A stretch of DNA of 64,000 nt from Aequorivita antarctica (GCF_007997155.1 NZ_VORT01000003.1:124001-188000); one strand, 5' to 3'; positions 19,950-29,689 are shown, counted from the first letter of the stretch. The notes: generated by a model from the letters alone, not told the origin. Numbers and translations are program-made.

Positions 19950-21870
19950 CTTTAAAAACATTGGGGTTATTTTAATGCTTGTTGCTACTTCTGCACAGGC
20001 TCAATATTCTGATATTTTTCAGAATTATAAGGAAAAGTATCCCGAGGCTTCTTTTGTTCGCCTTAATCAGGAATCTAATCTTTTTATCACCATTAAAAAC
20101 GGTAATATCGATATAGTTGAGAAGAATGTAGAAGAGAATTTATATCTTAATGAGTCAGCCACACAGGGGTCTAAACAATCTTTAAATTTTTCAAGCTTTT
20201 TTGAATTGGAAGAAATCGAGGCTTCTTCCTTTAATTACGAAGACCGCAAATACAGAGAAGAAAAGGTTTCGGTCTTTACTGAAAAAGACGAGATGGGCGA
20301 ATCTTTTTATGACGACACAAAATCTGTAAACTTTGTTTATTCCAACCTTAAAAAGGGGTCGAGATCACAACTAAAATACTCTCAAAAAATTAAGAATCCG
20401 CGGTTTTTAACTCCTTTCTATTTTGGAAACTTTTCGCCCATAGCTCAGAATAAATTCAGTATTACTGCAGATGCTTCGGTAAATTTAAAATTTAAGCAGT
20501 TTAATACTGAAGGAATGGATATTGTTTTCACCAAAGAAGAAAAACGTGGGAAGATAACTTACACTTGGAAATTAAAAGATGTAAAAGCTTTTGATTATGA
20601 ATCTCAGGCATCAACATATAAAAATATACTGCCACACCTAGTACCAATTATTGCGTCTTATGAAGTAAATGGCAATACCGTGCCCGTCCTTAATGAAACC
20701 AAAGATCTTTACAATTGGTATTACTCGTTGGTTAAGGATGTTAATCAAGAGCCGGCAGACCCCGAACTTATTGCCCTTACAAGAAGTCTTACCGATGGTT
20801 TGGATAGCGATTTGGAAAAAGTAAAAGCTATTTATTATTGGACGCAACGCAACATTAAATACATTGCTTTTGAGTATGCCTTAGGTGGTTTTATTCCCAG
20901 AGAAGCCAATCAGGTGTTTAAGAAAAAATACGGCGATTGTAAAGACAATAGCAGCATTCTATTTAAAATGCTAGAAATTGCAGGATTGAAAGGTAATTTA
21001 ACTTGGATTGGCACCCGCGATATTCCATACAGCTATGAAGAAGTGCCAACGCCTATGGTTGACAACCATATGATTTTAAGCTATTTTGACGGCGCTGATA
21101 TTTATTACCTAGATGCTACTGGAAGAAATATCCCGATAACATATCCATCTTCTTTTATTCAGGGAAAAGAGGCACTTATTGCATTGGATGACAGTAATTA
21201 TCGCATTGCTAAAGTCCCAATTATCCCGGCTGAGATGAATTCTGTTAAAGATAAAACCCAACTTAAATTTGAAGGGAAGCAGCTTGTTGGTGTAACAGAG
21301 GTTGAAATTTCTGGGTACAATAAAATAGATTATATCTATGCCTTGGGAAATCTCAATACGAAAAATGAGCGCGATATTTTTTACAATGAAATTTTTCAGA
21401 AAGGAAACAATAAGTTTATTGCCCAAAATATTTCAGAAACCAATAAGGATGATTACGATAAAAACATAATTGTTACTTACAATTTTACTATTGGCGATTA
21501 TTTTAAGCAATTTGGAGATCAGATTTTTCTTAACCTAAACCTCAACAAATATGTTTCGCAATACCGCACAGATCCCAACCGTAAGCGCGATATTGAAGTA
21601 GATTTTAAAAACTATTATACTTTTGAAACCGAACTTCAAATTCCCGAAGGATATAGCGTAGCGTATTTACCAGAATCGCAAATTTTTGAGATCGACTATA
21701 TAAAAGCGACCATTTCTTATTCACAAATAGATGGAAAAATACAATATAAGCACACCGTAATCTGCGATTTTTTAAACCTTAATCTCGAGCAGCAAAAGGA
21801 GGTTAATGAGCTTATTACTAAGGTTGAAAAGGCATATAAGGAAGTGGTGACTTTTACAAAAAAAGCATAA
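19918..21870 (+). CDS. DUF3857 and transglutaminase-like domain protein (triad intact)
   Basis: Exported protein of 650 residues. The ATG at 19918 gives a full signal peptide (MEVYTRSKFFSFKNIGVILM then LVATSAQAQ), though it lies inside the end of the preceding gene; starting later would cut the signal. An N-terminal DUF3857 domain (~50-250) precedes a transglutaminase-like fold whose Cys341 (YGDCKDNS), His384 (VDNHMI) and Asp399 (YYLDATG) form the expected triad. A C-terminal beta-rich DUF2569-like region follows. It likely acts in the periplasm on a protein or peptidoglycan-type substrate, unknown. The next gene starts 10 bp downstream. Confidence 0.83.
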   Translation: MEVYTRSKFFSFKNIGVILMLVATSAQAQYSDIFQNYKEKYPEASFVRLNQESNLFITIKNGNIDIVEKNVEENLYLNESATQGSKQSLNFSSFFELEEIEASSFNYEDRKYREEKVSVFTEKDEMGESFYDDTKSVNFVYSNLKKGSRSQLKYSQKIKNPRFLTPFYFGNFSPIAQNKFSITADASVNLKFKQFNTEGMDIVFTKEEKRGKITYTWKLKDVKAFDYESQASTYKNILPHLVPIIASYEVNGNTVPVLNETKDLYNWYYSLVKDVNQEPADPELIALTRSLTDGLDSDLEKVKAIYYWTQRNIKYIAFEYALGGFIPREANQVFKKKYGDCKDNSSILFKMLEIAGLKGNLTWIGTRDIPYSYEEVPTPMVDNHMILSYFDGADIYYLDATGRNIPITYPSSFIQGKEALIALDDSNYRIAKVPIIPAEMNSVKDKTQLKFEGKQLVGVTEVEISGYNKIDYIYALGNLNTKNERDIFYNEIFQKGNNKFIAQNISETNKDDYDKNIIVTYNFTIGDYFKQFGDQIFLNLNLNKYVSQYRTDPNRKRDIEVDFKNYYTFETELQIPEGYSVAYLPESQIFEIDYIKATISYSQIDGKIQYKHTVICDFLNLNLEQQKEVNELITKVEKAYKEVVTFTKKA

Positions 21871-21880
21871 TATATATACT

Positions 21881-23842
21881 ATGAAAAAACTAATCAGTTG
21901 TTGGGCACTTATACTTATTGCTCCATTACTTTTCGCACAGGAAACTCCATTTTACAAAAACTATTCTTGGGAAGCAAACCCTAATTTTTCAGTAAAGGTT
22001 GCAGACAGCACTTCTATTGTAGGCGTGAAGGATAAGATAGTTACCGAATTTATTTTTGAAGGCAAAGACCTTATAGAATATTTTTTAGAACACAAAGCAG
22101 TATGGCTTAACAGCGATGAACGTATAGAAGATTATAACAAGATTTATTTGCCGTATAACAACGATTCGGAATTGCTTATTAGTAAAGCTCGTGTAATTAA
22201 GCCTAATGGCGAAATTGTAGTACTGGACGATTCAAAGATTCATACAGCAGAAGACGAGGAAACAAAACGAGTATATAAATTTTTCGCTTTTGAAGGGATT
22301 GAAAAAGGTAGTATAATTGAGTATTATTATTTGGTAAAACGCGCCCCAGAATACTCGGGGAAGCTACTTACATTTCAAACATCTTACGCTAAGAAAGACA
22401 TCACTTTTGAACTTTTTTCGCCTTCCAATTTAGTATTTAAGTTCAAAAGTTTTAATGGCTTACCAGAAACGAAATTAGATACCCTTTCGGAAGAAAATTT
22501 GCACTGGACGATGCACGCTGCCGAATTACCGGGCTTGGAGCATGAAAGTCAGTCGGCTTATAAGGCTTCGGTTGCTTCCTTGATTTTTAAACTGGATGAA
22601 AACCTGGCTAATAACACTAAGGATATTACTTCATATAGCAAGGTTTCGCAGAATTTATACAATTATTATTATACCGAGATTGACAAAAAAGCACATAAAA
22701 AGCTCACCAAATTTTTGGATGGGGCAGGCGTGAAATCGGGTATGGAGACAGATGAGGTGCTCCAAACACTGGAGTCTTATATTAAAACCAATGTTTACCT
22801 CAAGCAAGGCAATAATGTAGGCAACGATTTAGAAAGCGTCTTGGACCAAAAAGTGGCAAGTACCGAAGGAATAATGACTTTGTATATTTCACTTTTTAAA
22901 ACTTTAGATATTAAGCACGAGCTTATTTTAACCAGTGACCGTCAAGACTTAAAATTTGACCCAGAATTTGAAGCGAATACGTTCCTGAATGAGTTTCTTT
23001 TCTACTTTCCTAAAACAGACAAGTATTTGGCGCCAACAGAAGTAGACACCCGTTACGGATTTCCACCAGCTTACTTAACAGACACATATGGGCTGTATAT
23101 TAAAGAAGTTGTTTTGGGAGATTTTAAATCGGCTACAGCAAAAATTGAATATATTAATCCTGTCTCCGCAGAAAAGACGGTCGATAAAATGATTATCGAT
23201 GTTGCTTTTAATTCGGAGGATCTCACCCAAAATACAATCAAACTCGACCGTTCTATGAGTGGTTATTACGCGGGGTATATACAACCTTTTGTCCACCTTA
23301 TTCCCGAAGAAAATAAAACCGAGCTTCTTGAAGATTTTGCTAAAAGGCTGGATGAAAGTGCAGTTATAAAAAGTAAGGAAATGATAAATGCCGATCCCGC
23401 TCTTTTTGGTATAAAACCCTTGCAGTTTGTAATTGATTTTGAAACGGAATCGTTTGTTGAAAAAGCTGGAAACCGTTATCTCTTTAAGGTAGGCGAACTT
23501 ATTGGTAAGCAAGTACAAATGTATCAGGATAATGAACGTATGCTCCCCCTCGAAGATGAATTTACCCGTACTTACTATCGCACCATTAACATAAAAATTC
23601 CAGAAGGATACCGTGTGGCAAATGCTGAAGACATTAACATAAATCACTCTTATTCTAAAGATGGGAAAGAGGTGCTAATGTTTAAATCTACTTATGAAAT
23701 TGACGGCGATACCTTGACAATCACTGCAGATGAATTTTATAAGATTAATTTAATCTCAAAAGAATTTTACGAAGATTACCGAAAGGTGATAAACAGCGCT
23801 GCTGATTTTAATAAGGTGACTTTAATTTTGGAACCCAAATAA
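21881..23842 (+). CDS. DUF3857 protein with a catalytically dead transglutaminase fold
   Basis: Exported paralogue of the preceding gene, 653 residues, signal peptide MKKLISCWALILIAPLLFAQ. DUF3857 occupies about 45-210. In the transglutaminase-like region (~260-390) the positions that are Cys, His and Asp in the neighbour read as Ser (VASTEGIM), Glu (FLNEFLFY) and Pro (KYLAPTE), so hydrolase or transamidase activity is unlikely. A binding or partner role to the active paralogue is an inference from the 10-bp spacing and shared architecture. It is the last gene of the probable three-gene operon. Confidence 0.8.
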   Translation: MKKLISCWALILIAPLLFAQETPFYKNYSWEANPNFSVKVADSTSIVGVKDKIVTEFIFEGKDLIEYFLEHKAVWLNSDERIEDYNKIYLPYNNDSELLISKARVIKPNGEIVVLDDSKIHTAEDEETKRVYKFFAFEGIEKGSIIEYYYLVKRAPEYSGKLLTFQTSYAKKDITFELFSPSNLVFKFKSFNGLPETKLDTLSEENLHWTMHAAELPGLEHESQSAYKASVASLIFKLDENLANNTKDITSYSKVSQNLYNYYYTEIDKKAHKKLTKFLDGAGVKSGMETDEVLQTLESYIKTNVYLKQGNNVGNDLESVLDQKVASTEGIMTLYISLFKTLDIKHELILTSDRQDLKFDPEFEANTFLNEFLFYFPKTDKYLAPTEVDTRYGFPPAYLTDTYGLYIKEVVLGDFKSATAKIEYINPVSAEKTVDKMIIDVAFNSEDLTQNTIKLDRSMSGYYAGYIQPFVHLIPEENKTELLEDFAKRLDESAVIKSKEMINADPALFGIKPLQFVIDFETESFVEKAGNRYLFKVGELIGKQVQMYQDNERMLPLEDEFTRTYYRTINIKIPEGYRVANAEDININHSYSKDGKEVLMFKSTYEIDGDTLTITADEFYKINLISKEFYEDYRKVINSAADFNKVTLILEPK

Positions 23843-23968
23843 ATTACAGAAAGAAATTCTTCTAAACATACAATGTAACTAGAGTTCTCCCCTTCTTGGG
23901 CGAGCATTCCGCCCATAACCTCACTACCAAAAATTTGCAACATATAACCACATAGCCAAACCCAAAAA

Positions 23969-24670
23969 TTGAAACTAGCAACCCTAAATATTAATTGGGC
24001 GAATAAAAGCAAATCCAAAAATCACTGCCTCAAAATCGAGAAATTCTTAAATGCACAAGACTTCCATTTCCTAATTCTTACCGAAGCAATAAACCTAGAT
24101 CTACCAAACTTCCCATTCAAATACCTTTCAGAGCAAATTCCAGAAAACATACGCTATGAAAATTTAAATTACCCCGAATATCTAAAAGGCGAAAAAGCAT
24201 ACCGAACCATAATCTATTCCAAATTCCCAAGTGTAAAAAAGCATCATGTAATAGACGGAAAAACAAGCCTTGCCCAAGAGTTTGAAACAGAAATAGGCAA
24301 CATCATTATTTACACAACCATAATTGGAACCTAGTATAACAAACAGCCATTCGTCCAAAAAGAATTGGAAAACTGCATTAACGACTGTGAAAAAATACAC
24401 CAATCAAACCCCAACCTAATAATTGTTGGCGATCTAAATACCTCTTTTCAGGAAAACGAAAAACAATTAACAATAAACACTGAAACAACCCAAGCATTAA
24501 AAAGGCTCTTTCAAAAACTAGAAGTCTTCAATGCCACGGAAAAGATAGCTCAGAATATAGATCACATCATTTTGCCAAAAGATTTTGATAAAAGATTAAT
24601 TGAAAGTAACATTTTTATAAAAAAAGATGAATTAAGTGACCATCAAGGAGTTTTTATAACTATTAAATAA
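23969..24670 (+). pseudogene. Endonuclease/exonuclease/phosphatase family gene interrupted by an in-frame TAG
   Basis: One continuous frame of about 233 codons, broken only by TAG at 24332-24334. Upstream part: MKLATLNINWANKS, FLILTEAI and an IIYSKFP-type strand. Downstream part: LIIVGDLN (metal/catalytic Asp and Asn), IDHIILP and LSDHQGVF (the family's terminal SDH motif). Both halves belong to one metal-dependent phosphoesterase fold, so this is a single gene with one nonsense change rather than two genes. Readthrough or a sequencing error are the alternatives. The downstream half has only a TTG (24365) as possible restart. Confidence 0.8.
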
Positions 24671-24992
24671 AATCAAAAAAAGCTCCTTCCCCTATTCTAA
24701 AAACAACAATCATAACATCAACATCCCATTAAAGGGGAAGGTGGATTTCTAAAAATGCCCAAAAGCATTTTTAGAAAGACGGAAGGGGGTAAAAACCTAA
24801 ACACTTCCCTTACCCACATTCTCATTTCTTCCACCCTTTTCTCACTTACTCAAGATAAAAACGCTAAAATCATTTTAGCAGAGAATATTCCGCAATAAAC
24901 TAAGCTATAAGACTTAGGCTTAAAGCCTAAGGCAAAAATTGTAACAATCTGAAAGAAATAGCGTTATATAGATTCATCAATCTAAAATCACT
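24671..24992. other. Intergenic stretch with a long perfect hairpin
   Basis: No gene seen. It contains a 13-bp perfect inverted repeat (see 24746-24777) flanked by purine-rich AAAGGGGAAGG and GGAAGGGGG tracts, and a shorter dyad around 24913-24931 (CTTAGGCTTAAAGCCTAAG). Confidence 0.5.
24746..24777. repeat. Perfect 13-bp stem hairpin, REP-like
   Basis: TTTCTAAAAATGC (24746-24758) and GCATTTTTAGAAA (24765-24777) are exact inverse complements around a 6-nt loop CCAAAA. No T-run follows, so it does not look like a simple terminator. The right arm 13-mer recurs at 49878-49890 in another intergenic region. Confidence 0.7.
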
Positions 24993-26093
24993 ATGCTACA
25001 ACGCTTTTTCATCTTCTGTTCCGGCGCAGACACCGCCATCCTTGAAGAATGTTCCCCTGGGGAGCGCACAAAATACGCCGGTATTGGCGCCACCGTGTTC
25101 TTTACCGCCGTTATGGCAACCATTGCTGGGGCTTATGCACTTTACACTGTCTTTGACAATTACTACACCGCCATTTTCTTCGGAACTATTTGGGGATTAT
25201 TAATTTTCAATCTCGATAGATTTATCGTTTCCACCATCAAAAAAAGAAATAATTTCTTTGATGAATTAATTCAGGCCTCACCGCGAATCGCCTTGGCAAT
25301 AATCATAGCCATAGTAATCTCAAAACCTTTGGAAATGAAGATTTTCGAAAAGGAAATCAACCAAGTGTTGCTCACAGAGAAAAACGAAATGACCCTCGCC
25401 AACAAAGACCAATTGGCTTTGCAATACACCCCTTCCGTAACAGCTTTGGATACCGAAATTGAAGGTTTAAAAAAGGAAATAACGGATAAAGAAGCCGAAG
25501 TAAACGCGCTATACGAAACCTACATAGCCGAAGCCGAAGGCCGCAAAGGCACTGAAAAATTAGGCAAAGGCCCAGTTTACAAAGAAAAACGCGAAAAACA
25601 CGACGCCGAACTCGCCGCATTGGCAGAATTAAAGAAAACAAACGCAGAAAAAATCACCGCAGCCGAAGCACAAATAGCAAGCCTCGCCACCGAATATAAA
25701 ACCAAGGTAGCCGACACCCAGCCCGTAATCGATGGCTTTGATGGTTTGATGGCGCGCGTAAACGCTTTGGATAAACTTCCGTGGTTACCATCGCTTTTTA
25801 TCTTTTTACTCTTCCTAGCGATTGAAACTTCCCCTATACTCGCTAAACTTTTGTCCCCAAAAGGGACTTACGATTTAAAGTTGGAAGAACAGGAGAGTGC
25901 TTTAAAATCTTGGGTAACCCAACAGAAAGCACAAAGGGATATATTAGTAACCACAGACCGCGACATTAACAACAGAGTCTATGCAGACATCGCCGAAGAA
26001 CAGGAACTTTACGATTACAAACGCAAAAAAGCCCGTGAATTGATGCAGATGCAAGCCGATGCGTTTTATAAAAAACAGAAAAGTATAATGTAA
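24993..26093 (+). CDS. DUF4407 membrane protein
   Basis: Inner-membrane protein of 366 residues of the DUF4407 family. Four hydrophobic segments are visible: two near 30-52 and 60-78, one near 95-110 (IALAIIIAIVISK), and one near 265-283 (LPSLFIFLLFLAIE). Between the third and fourth lies a ~150-residue charged, Ala/Glu/Lys-rich coiled coil (about 125-240), probably periplasmic. The C-terminus is again charged and helical. The start MLQRFFIFCSGAD is typical for the family. Function is unknown. A strong terminator follows. Confidence 0.85.
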   Translation: MLQRFFIFCSGADTAILEECSPGERTKYAGIGATVFFTAVMATIAGAYALYTVFDNYYTAIFFGTIWGLLIFNLDRFIVSTIKKRNNFFDELIQASPRIALAIIIAIVISKPLEMKIFEKEINQVLLTEKNEMTLANKDQLALQYTPSVTALDTEIEGLKKEITDKEAEVNALYETYIAEAEGRKGTEKLGKGPVYKEKREKHDAELAALAELKKTNAEKITAAEAQIASLATEYKTKVADTQPVIDGFDGLMARVNALDKLPWLPSLFIFLLFLAIETSPILAKLLSPKGTYDLKLEEQESALKSWVTQQKAQRDILVTTDRDINNRVYADIAEEQELYDYKRKKARELMQMQADAFYKKQKSIM

Positions 26094-26114
26094 TTGCAAT
26101 TAGCCATGCATGAG

Positions 26115-26158
26115 GGACGAAATTTTAACGTGAAGTTTAATTTCGTCCTTCTCTTTTT
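26115..26158 (+). terminator. Rho-independent terminator after DUF4407
   Basis: GGACGAAATT-type arm at 26115-26124 pairs with AATTTCGTCC at 26139-26148 (10 bp), followed by TTCTCTTTTT. It lies 22 bp after the stop. Confidence 0.85.
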
Positions 26159-26192
26159 CAGTATTATTGTTAGTCAATTACTTTAAAACAGC

Positions 26193-29100
26193 ATGAATAA
26201 ACACACTCCCGAACAAGCATCACAAGTAGCCAGAGACCATTATAACATAGACGCAGTATCGTCAAAACTAGACGGCTATGTTGATGAAAACTTTTTATTG
26301 ATCTGTCCGCAAATTAGGCGGAAAACCGCTTCGGGTGAAAAACACCTTCTAAAAATAGCATCGGAAGAAATTGGCGAACAACTGGATTTCCAAATTCAAA
26401 TTCTGAAACACTTATCTGCAAAAAAACTTACTGTCGGGCTATCCGAAGTTATTCCAAATAAAGAAGGCAAACCACTTTCAATACTTCCAAACAATAAAAC
26501 CGCAAGAGTATTAAGCTGGCTTCCTGGCCGTCTATGGGCAACCGTAAACCCAAAAACCGAAAACTTGCGAAACAGTCTGGGCGAAGCTGCCGGAAGTTTA
26601 ACAATGGCGCTAAAAGACTTTGAACATAAAGCAGCACACAGAAATCTGGATTGGGACTTAGCAAATTCGGCTTGGACTTCAGCGCACTTAAGTCGCTTTT
26701 CAGGAAAGCAAAAAGAGATTGTTCAATACATTCAAAAGCGTTTTAATGAAATTCAAGAGGAATACAAAAATCTTCCAAAAAGTATCGTTCACAATGATTT
26801 AAACGATTACAATATTTTAGTTTCCGAAGATTTAAGCAATCCAAAAATTACAGGCTTAATAGATTTTGGAGACTCAATTTTTACCCAAACTATAAACGAC
26901 CTTGCCATTGTTTTGGCGTATGCAATTATGGATCTACCCGATCCACTTTCAGCAGCTTTGGAAGTAATAAATGGCTATAATCTAAACTACAAACTTTCAG
27001 AAAAGGAACTGGAATGTCTTTATACATTAATTGGAATGCGCCTCGTTACAACCGTGACGAACGCTTCCCTTAAAAAAGAGGAATTTCCCAACGACAATTA
27101 TTACGTAATCAGCGAAAAACCTGCGTGGGATTTACTTGAAAAATGGTTTATTGTAAATGAAAACTTCGCCTATTATTCCTTCCGGAGTGTTTGTGGGTAT
27201 TCCGCACATCCATTGGAAGAGAAGTTCAAAACTTGGGCGGAAAACAATCAAGTCCCTCTAAAAATACTGTTTCCAACCTTTGCTTCAGAGAAAGTGGTAA
27301 ATCTCGATATGAGCGTTGGCAGTACGCTACTTGGCAATCTTTCGGAATACAACGATCCCGAGATTTCAGAGTTTAAATTGAAACAATTCCGAAAACAGCA
27401 TCCCAAAACCATACTGCTGAACGGTTATTTGGAAGCACGTCCTTTTTACACTACCGAAGCTTTTAAAAGCGAAGGCAACAACGGCCCACAATACCGTACT
27501 GTTCATTTAGGAACTGACTTTTGGATACCAGCCAAAACACCCATCCACGCCCCTTTTGACGGAACTGTAAAAATAATCCATCACAACAATTACGATAAGG
27601 ATTACGGCCCAATGCTCATCATAGAACACAAATTTAAAGGCGGAAAATTCTATTCGCTTTACGGACATTTGACCCTAATGTCGTTGGAAATTTTAAAAGT
27701 TGGGCAGAAAGTAAAACAGGGCGACCGCATCGCTTACATCGGCAAAGCATCTGAAAATGGTAATTGGGCACCACACCTTCATTTTCAATTGATTTTAGAT
27801 TTGTTGGGCAATAATGAAAACTTCAATGGCGTGGCTTTGCCTACAAAAGTCTCGGTTTGGAAAAGCATCTGCCCCAACCCAAATTTTATATTTAAAGAGG
27901 AATTAAATACTTCCGAAGAAAAGATTTCAGATGAAAGCATAATCAATTTCAGAAAGGAACACCTCGGAAAAGGTTTGAGTCTTTCCTATGACAAACCTTT
28001 GCACATAGTGAGAGGCGAAGGCGTTTATTTGATTGATATTGAAGGGAGAAAATATTTGGACACAGTAAACAATGTAAACCACGTTGGGCATCAGCACCCA
28101 AAAGTGGTTGCCGCCGGACAAAAACAAATGGCAGTTTTGAATACGAATACCCGCTATTTACACAAAGAAATTATCGCTTACGCGGAAGCATTGCTGAAGA
28201 AACTACCGCCGCATTTATCTGTAATCCACTTTGTAAATTCAGGCAGCGAGGCCAACGAACTTGCCTTGCGAATGGCTAAAACCGTTACGGGTAATAAAGA
28301 TATTTTGGCAATAGAAGTGGGCTACCACGGAAATACGAACGCTGTGATGGACGTGAGTTCTTATAAATTTGAAGGCGAAGGCGGCTTCCCAAAACCCGAA
28401 ACAACACACATTCTTCCACTTCCAGATTCCTTTCGAGGGAGATATTCAGGAGAAAATTGCGGAATTGATTACGCCAATCATGCAAAGGAAGTCATTACAA
28501 ATTTAAAAGCCGAAGGCAAAGAAATCGCAGGCTTTATAGGCGAAAGTATGATAAGTTGTGGCGGACAGATTGTTCCACCGAGCAATTATTTTAAAGAAGT
28601 TTATAAGCACGTTCACGAAGCTGGTGGCATTTGTATTGCAGATGAAGTGCAAACAGGTTTCGGACGAATGGGTAAAACTTTTTGGGCGTTTGAGCTTTAC
28701 GATGTAAAGCCAGATATTGTAACCATGGGCAAACCCGCTGGGAACGGTCATCCGCTCGCGGTTGTTGCGTGCACAAAAGAAGTTGCAGAAAAATTCAATA
28801 CGGGAATGGAGTATTTCAACACCTTTGGTGGCAATCCCGTTTCCTGCGCCATTGGTCGCACGGTTTTGGAAGTAATTGAAGAAGAAAACCTGCAACACAA
28901 CGCATTGGACGTTGGTGGCTTTCTAATAAGTGAATTGAAAGTACTTCAAAAGCAATTTTCACTAATCGGCGACGTGCGCGGGGAAGGATTATTTTTAGGG
29001 TTTGAACTGAATGATTCAAACAAAAATCCATTGCCGGAACACGCTTCCTATTTGGCAAATAGAATGAAACAACTCGGCATTTTGATGAGCATTGACGGTC

Positions 29101-29216
29101 CAGATCACAATGTTTTAAAAATAAAACCCCCGATGATTTTTAGTAAAACGAACGCAGAAGAGCTTATCTTTAGACTGAAAATTGTTTTTGGAGAGGATTT
29201 TATGATGAAATTTTAA
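26193..29216 (+). CDS. Triple fusion: APH-type kinase, M23 (LytM) domain, class III aminotransferase
   Basis: Protein of 1007 residues with three domains. (1) Aminoglycoside-phosphotransferase-like small-molecule kinase, ~20-340: HND at 200-202 with catalytic Asp202 and Asn207, then DFGD with Asp224. (2) M23/LytM domain, ~410-570: His438 and Asp442 in HLGTDF, His528/His530 in HLHF, all zinc ligands present. (3) PLP-dependent class III aminotransferase fold, ~590-1007, with Schiff-base Lys847 in TMGKPAGNGHP. The kinase plus aminotransferase-fold pair matches the bacterial fusions that linked human hydroxylysine kinase and ethanolamine-phosphate/phospho-lysine phospho-lyase, so phosphorylation of an amino alcohol followed by phospho-elimination is the best guess. 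No signal peptide; the M23 domain appears cytosolic. Confidence 0.88.
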   Translation: MNKHTPEQASQVARDHYNIDAVSSKLDGYVDENFLLICPQIRRKTASGEKHLLKIASEEIGEQLDFQIQILKHLSAKKLTVGLSEVIPNKEGKPLSILPNNKTARVLSWLPGRLWATVNPKTENLRNSLGEAAGSLTMALKDFEHKAAHRNLDWDLANSAWTSAHLSRFSGKQKEIVQYIQKRFNEIQEEYKNLPKSIVHNDLNDYNILVSEDLSNPKITGLIDFGDSIFTQTINDLAIVLAYAIMDLPDPLSAALEVINGYNLNYKLSEKELECLYTLIGMRLVTTVTNASLKKEEFPNDNYYVISEKPAWDLLEKWFIVNENFAYYSFRSVCGYSAHPLEEKFKTWAENNQVPLKILFPTFASEKVVNLDMSVGSTLLGNLSEYNDPEISEFKLKQFRKQHPKTILLNGYLEARPFYTTEAFKSEGNNGPQYRTVHLGTDFWIPAKTPIHAPFDGTVKIIHHNNYDKDYGPMLIIEHKFKGGKFYSLYGHLTLMSLEILKVGQKVKQGDRIAYIGKASENGNWAPHLHFQLILDLLGNNENFNGVALPTKVSVWKSICPNPNFIFKEELNTSEEKISDESIINFRKEHLGKGLSLSYDKPLHIVRGEGVYLIDIEGRKYLDTVNNVNHVGHQHPKVVAAGQKQMAVLNTNTRYLHKEIIAYAEALLKKLPPHLSVIHFVNSGSEANELALRMAKTVTGNKDILAIEVGYHGNTNAVMDVSSYKFEGEGGFPKPETTHILPLPDSFRGRYSGENCGIDYANHAKEVITNLKAEGKEIAGFIGESMISCGGQIVPPSNYFKEVYKHVHEAGGICIADEVQTGFGRMGKTFWAFELYDVKPDIVTMGKPAGNGHPLAVVACTKEVAEKFNTGMEYFNTFGGNPVSCAIGRTVLEVIEEENLQHNALDVGGFLISELKVLQKQFSLIGDVRGEGLFLGFELNDSNKNPLPEHASYLANRMKQLGILMSIDGPDHNVLKIKPPMIFSKTNAEELIFRLKIVFGEDFMMKF

Positions 29217-29231
29217 ATTAACTTTAAAACG

Positions 29232-29252
29232 ATTCTGCGATAAAAGCAGAAT
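29232..29252 (+). terminator. Weak hairpin between the triple fusion and the NTF2-like gene
   Basis: ATTCTGC (29232-29238) and GCAGAAT (29246-29252) form a 7-bp stem with a 7-nt loop but no strong T-run follows. It could attenuate or simply be incidental. Confidence 0.35.
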
Positions 29253-29260
29253 GATTTAAT

Positions 29261-29689
29261 ATGAAAAAACTACTCTTACTTTTCTGCCTATTCGTTACGT
29301 TTAATGCTATTTCCCAAACCGAAGCTTCAGATAAAGAAGCAATTTTTTCTGTGCTCAAAACACAACAAGATGCCTGGAATAAAGGCGATTTGGAAGGTTT
29401 TATGGAGGGTTATTGGAAAAGTGATTCTCTAAAATTTTATGGGAGCAAAGGAGTTACAAACGGTTGGCAAAAAACCTTGGACAATTACAAAAAAGGCTAT
29501 CCTTCAAAAGAATACACGGGCAATCTTAGTTTCACAATTGAAGCAATTACCAAAATTGAAGAAAATTCATATTATATAATGGGCCAGTTCCATTTGGTTC
29601 GGGATGCAGGAAATGCGAACGGAGTCTTCCTGATTATCTTCAGAAAAATTGAAGGTGAGTGGAAAATTATTGCAGATTTGAGCTGCTAA
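29261..29689 (+). CDS. Exported DUF4440/NTF2-like (SnoaL-type) protein
   Basis: Product of 142 residues with a signal peptide (MKKLLLLFCLFVTFNAISQ) and an NTF2-like cone-shaped fold: KEAIFSVLKTQQDAWNKGDL is the canonical helix of the DUF4440/SnoaL group, followed by W-K-S-D-S-L and the C-terminal strands ending GEWKIIADLSC. Function is not predictable; such domains bind small ligands or act as enzymes. Its stop overlaps the stop of the convergent hydrolase gene by three bases (29686-29689). Confidence 0.8.
   Translation: MKKLLLLFCLFVTFNAISQTEASDKEAIFSVLKTQQDAWNKGDLEGFMEGYWKSDSLKFYGSKGVTNGWQKTLDNYKKGYPSKEYTGNLSFTIEAITKIEENSYYIMGQFHLVRDAGNANGVFLIIFRKIEGEWKIIADLSC

Noticed and set aside
23075-23647. 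Long antisense frame (190 codons) inside the second DUF3857 gene
   Set aside because: Shadow of a well-supported gene; Phe/Ile/Asn-rich with no domain.
23911-23932. GGGCG/CGCCC hairpin after the second DUF3857 gene as a terminator
   Set aside because: Stem is short and no T-run follows on either strand.
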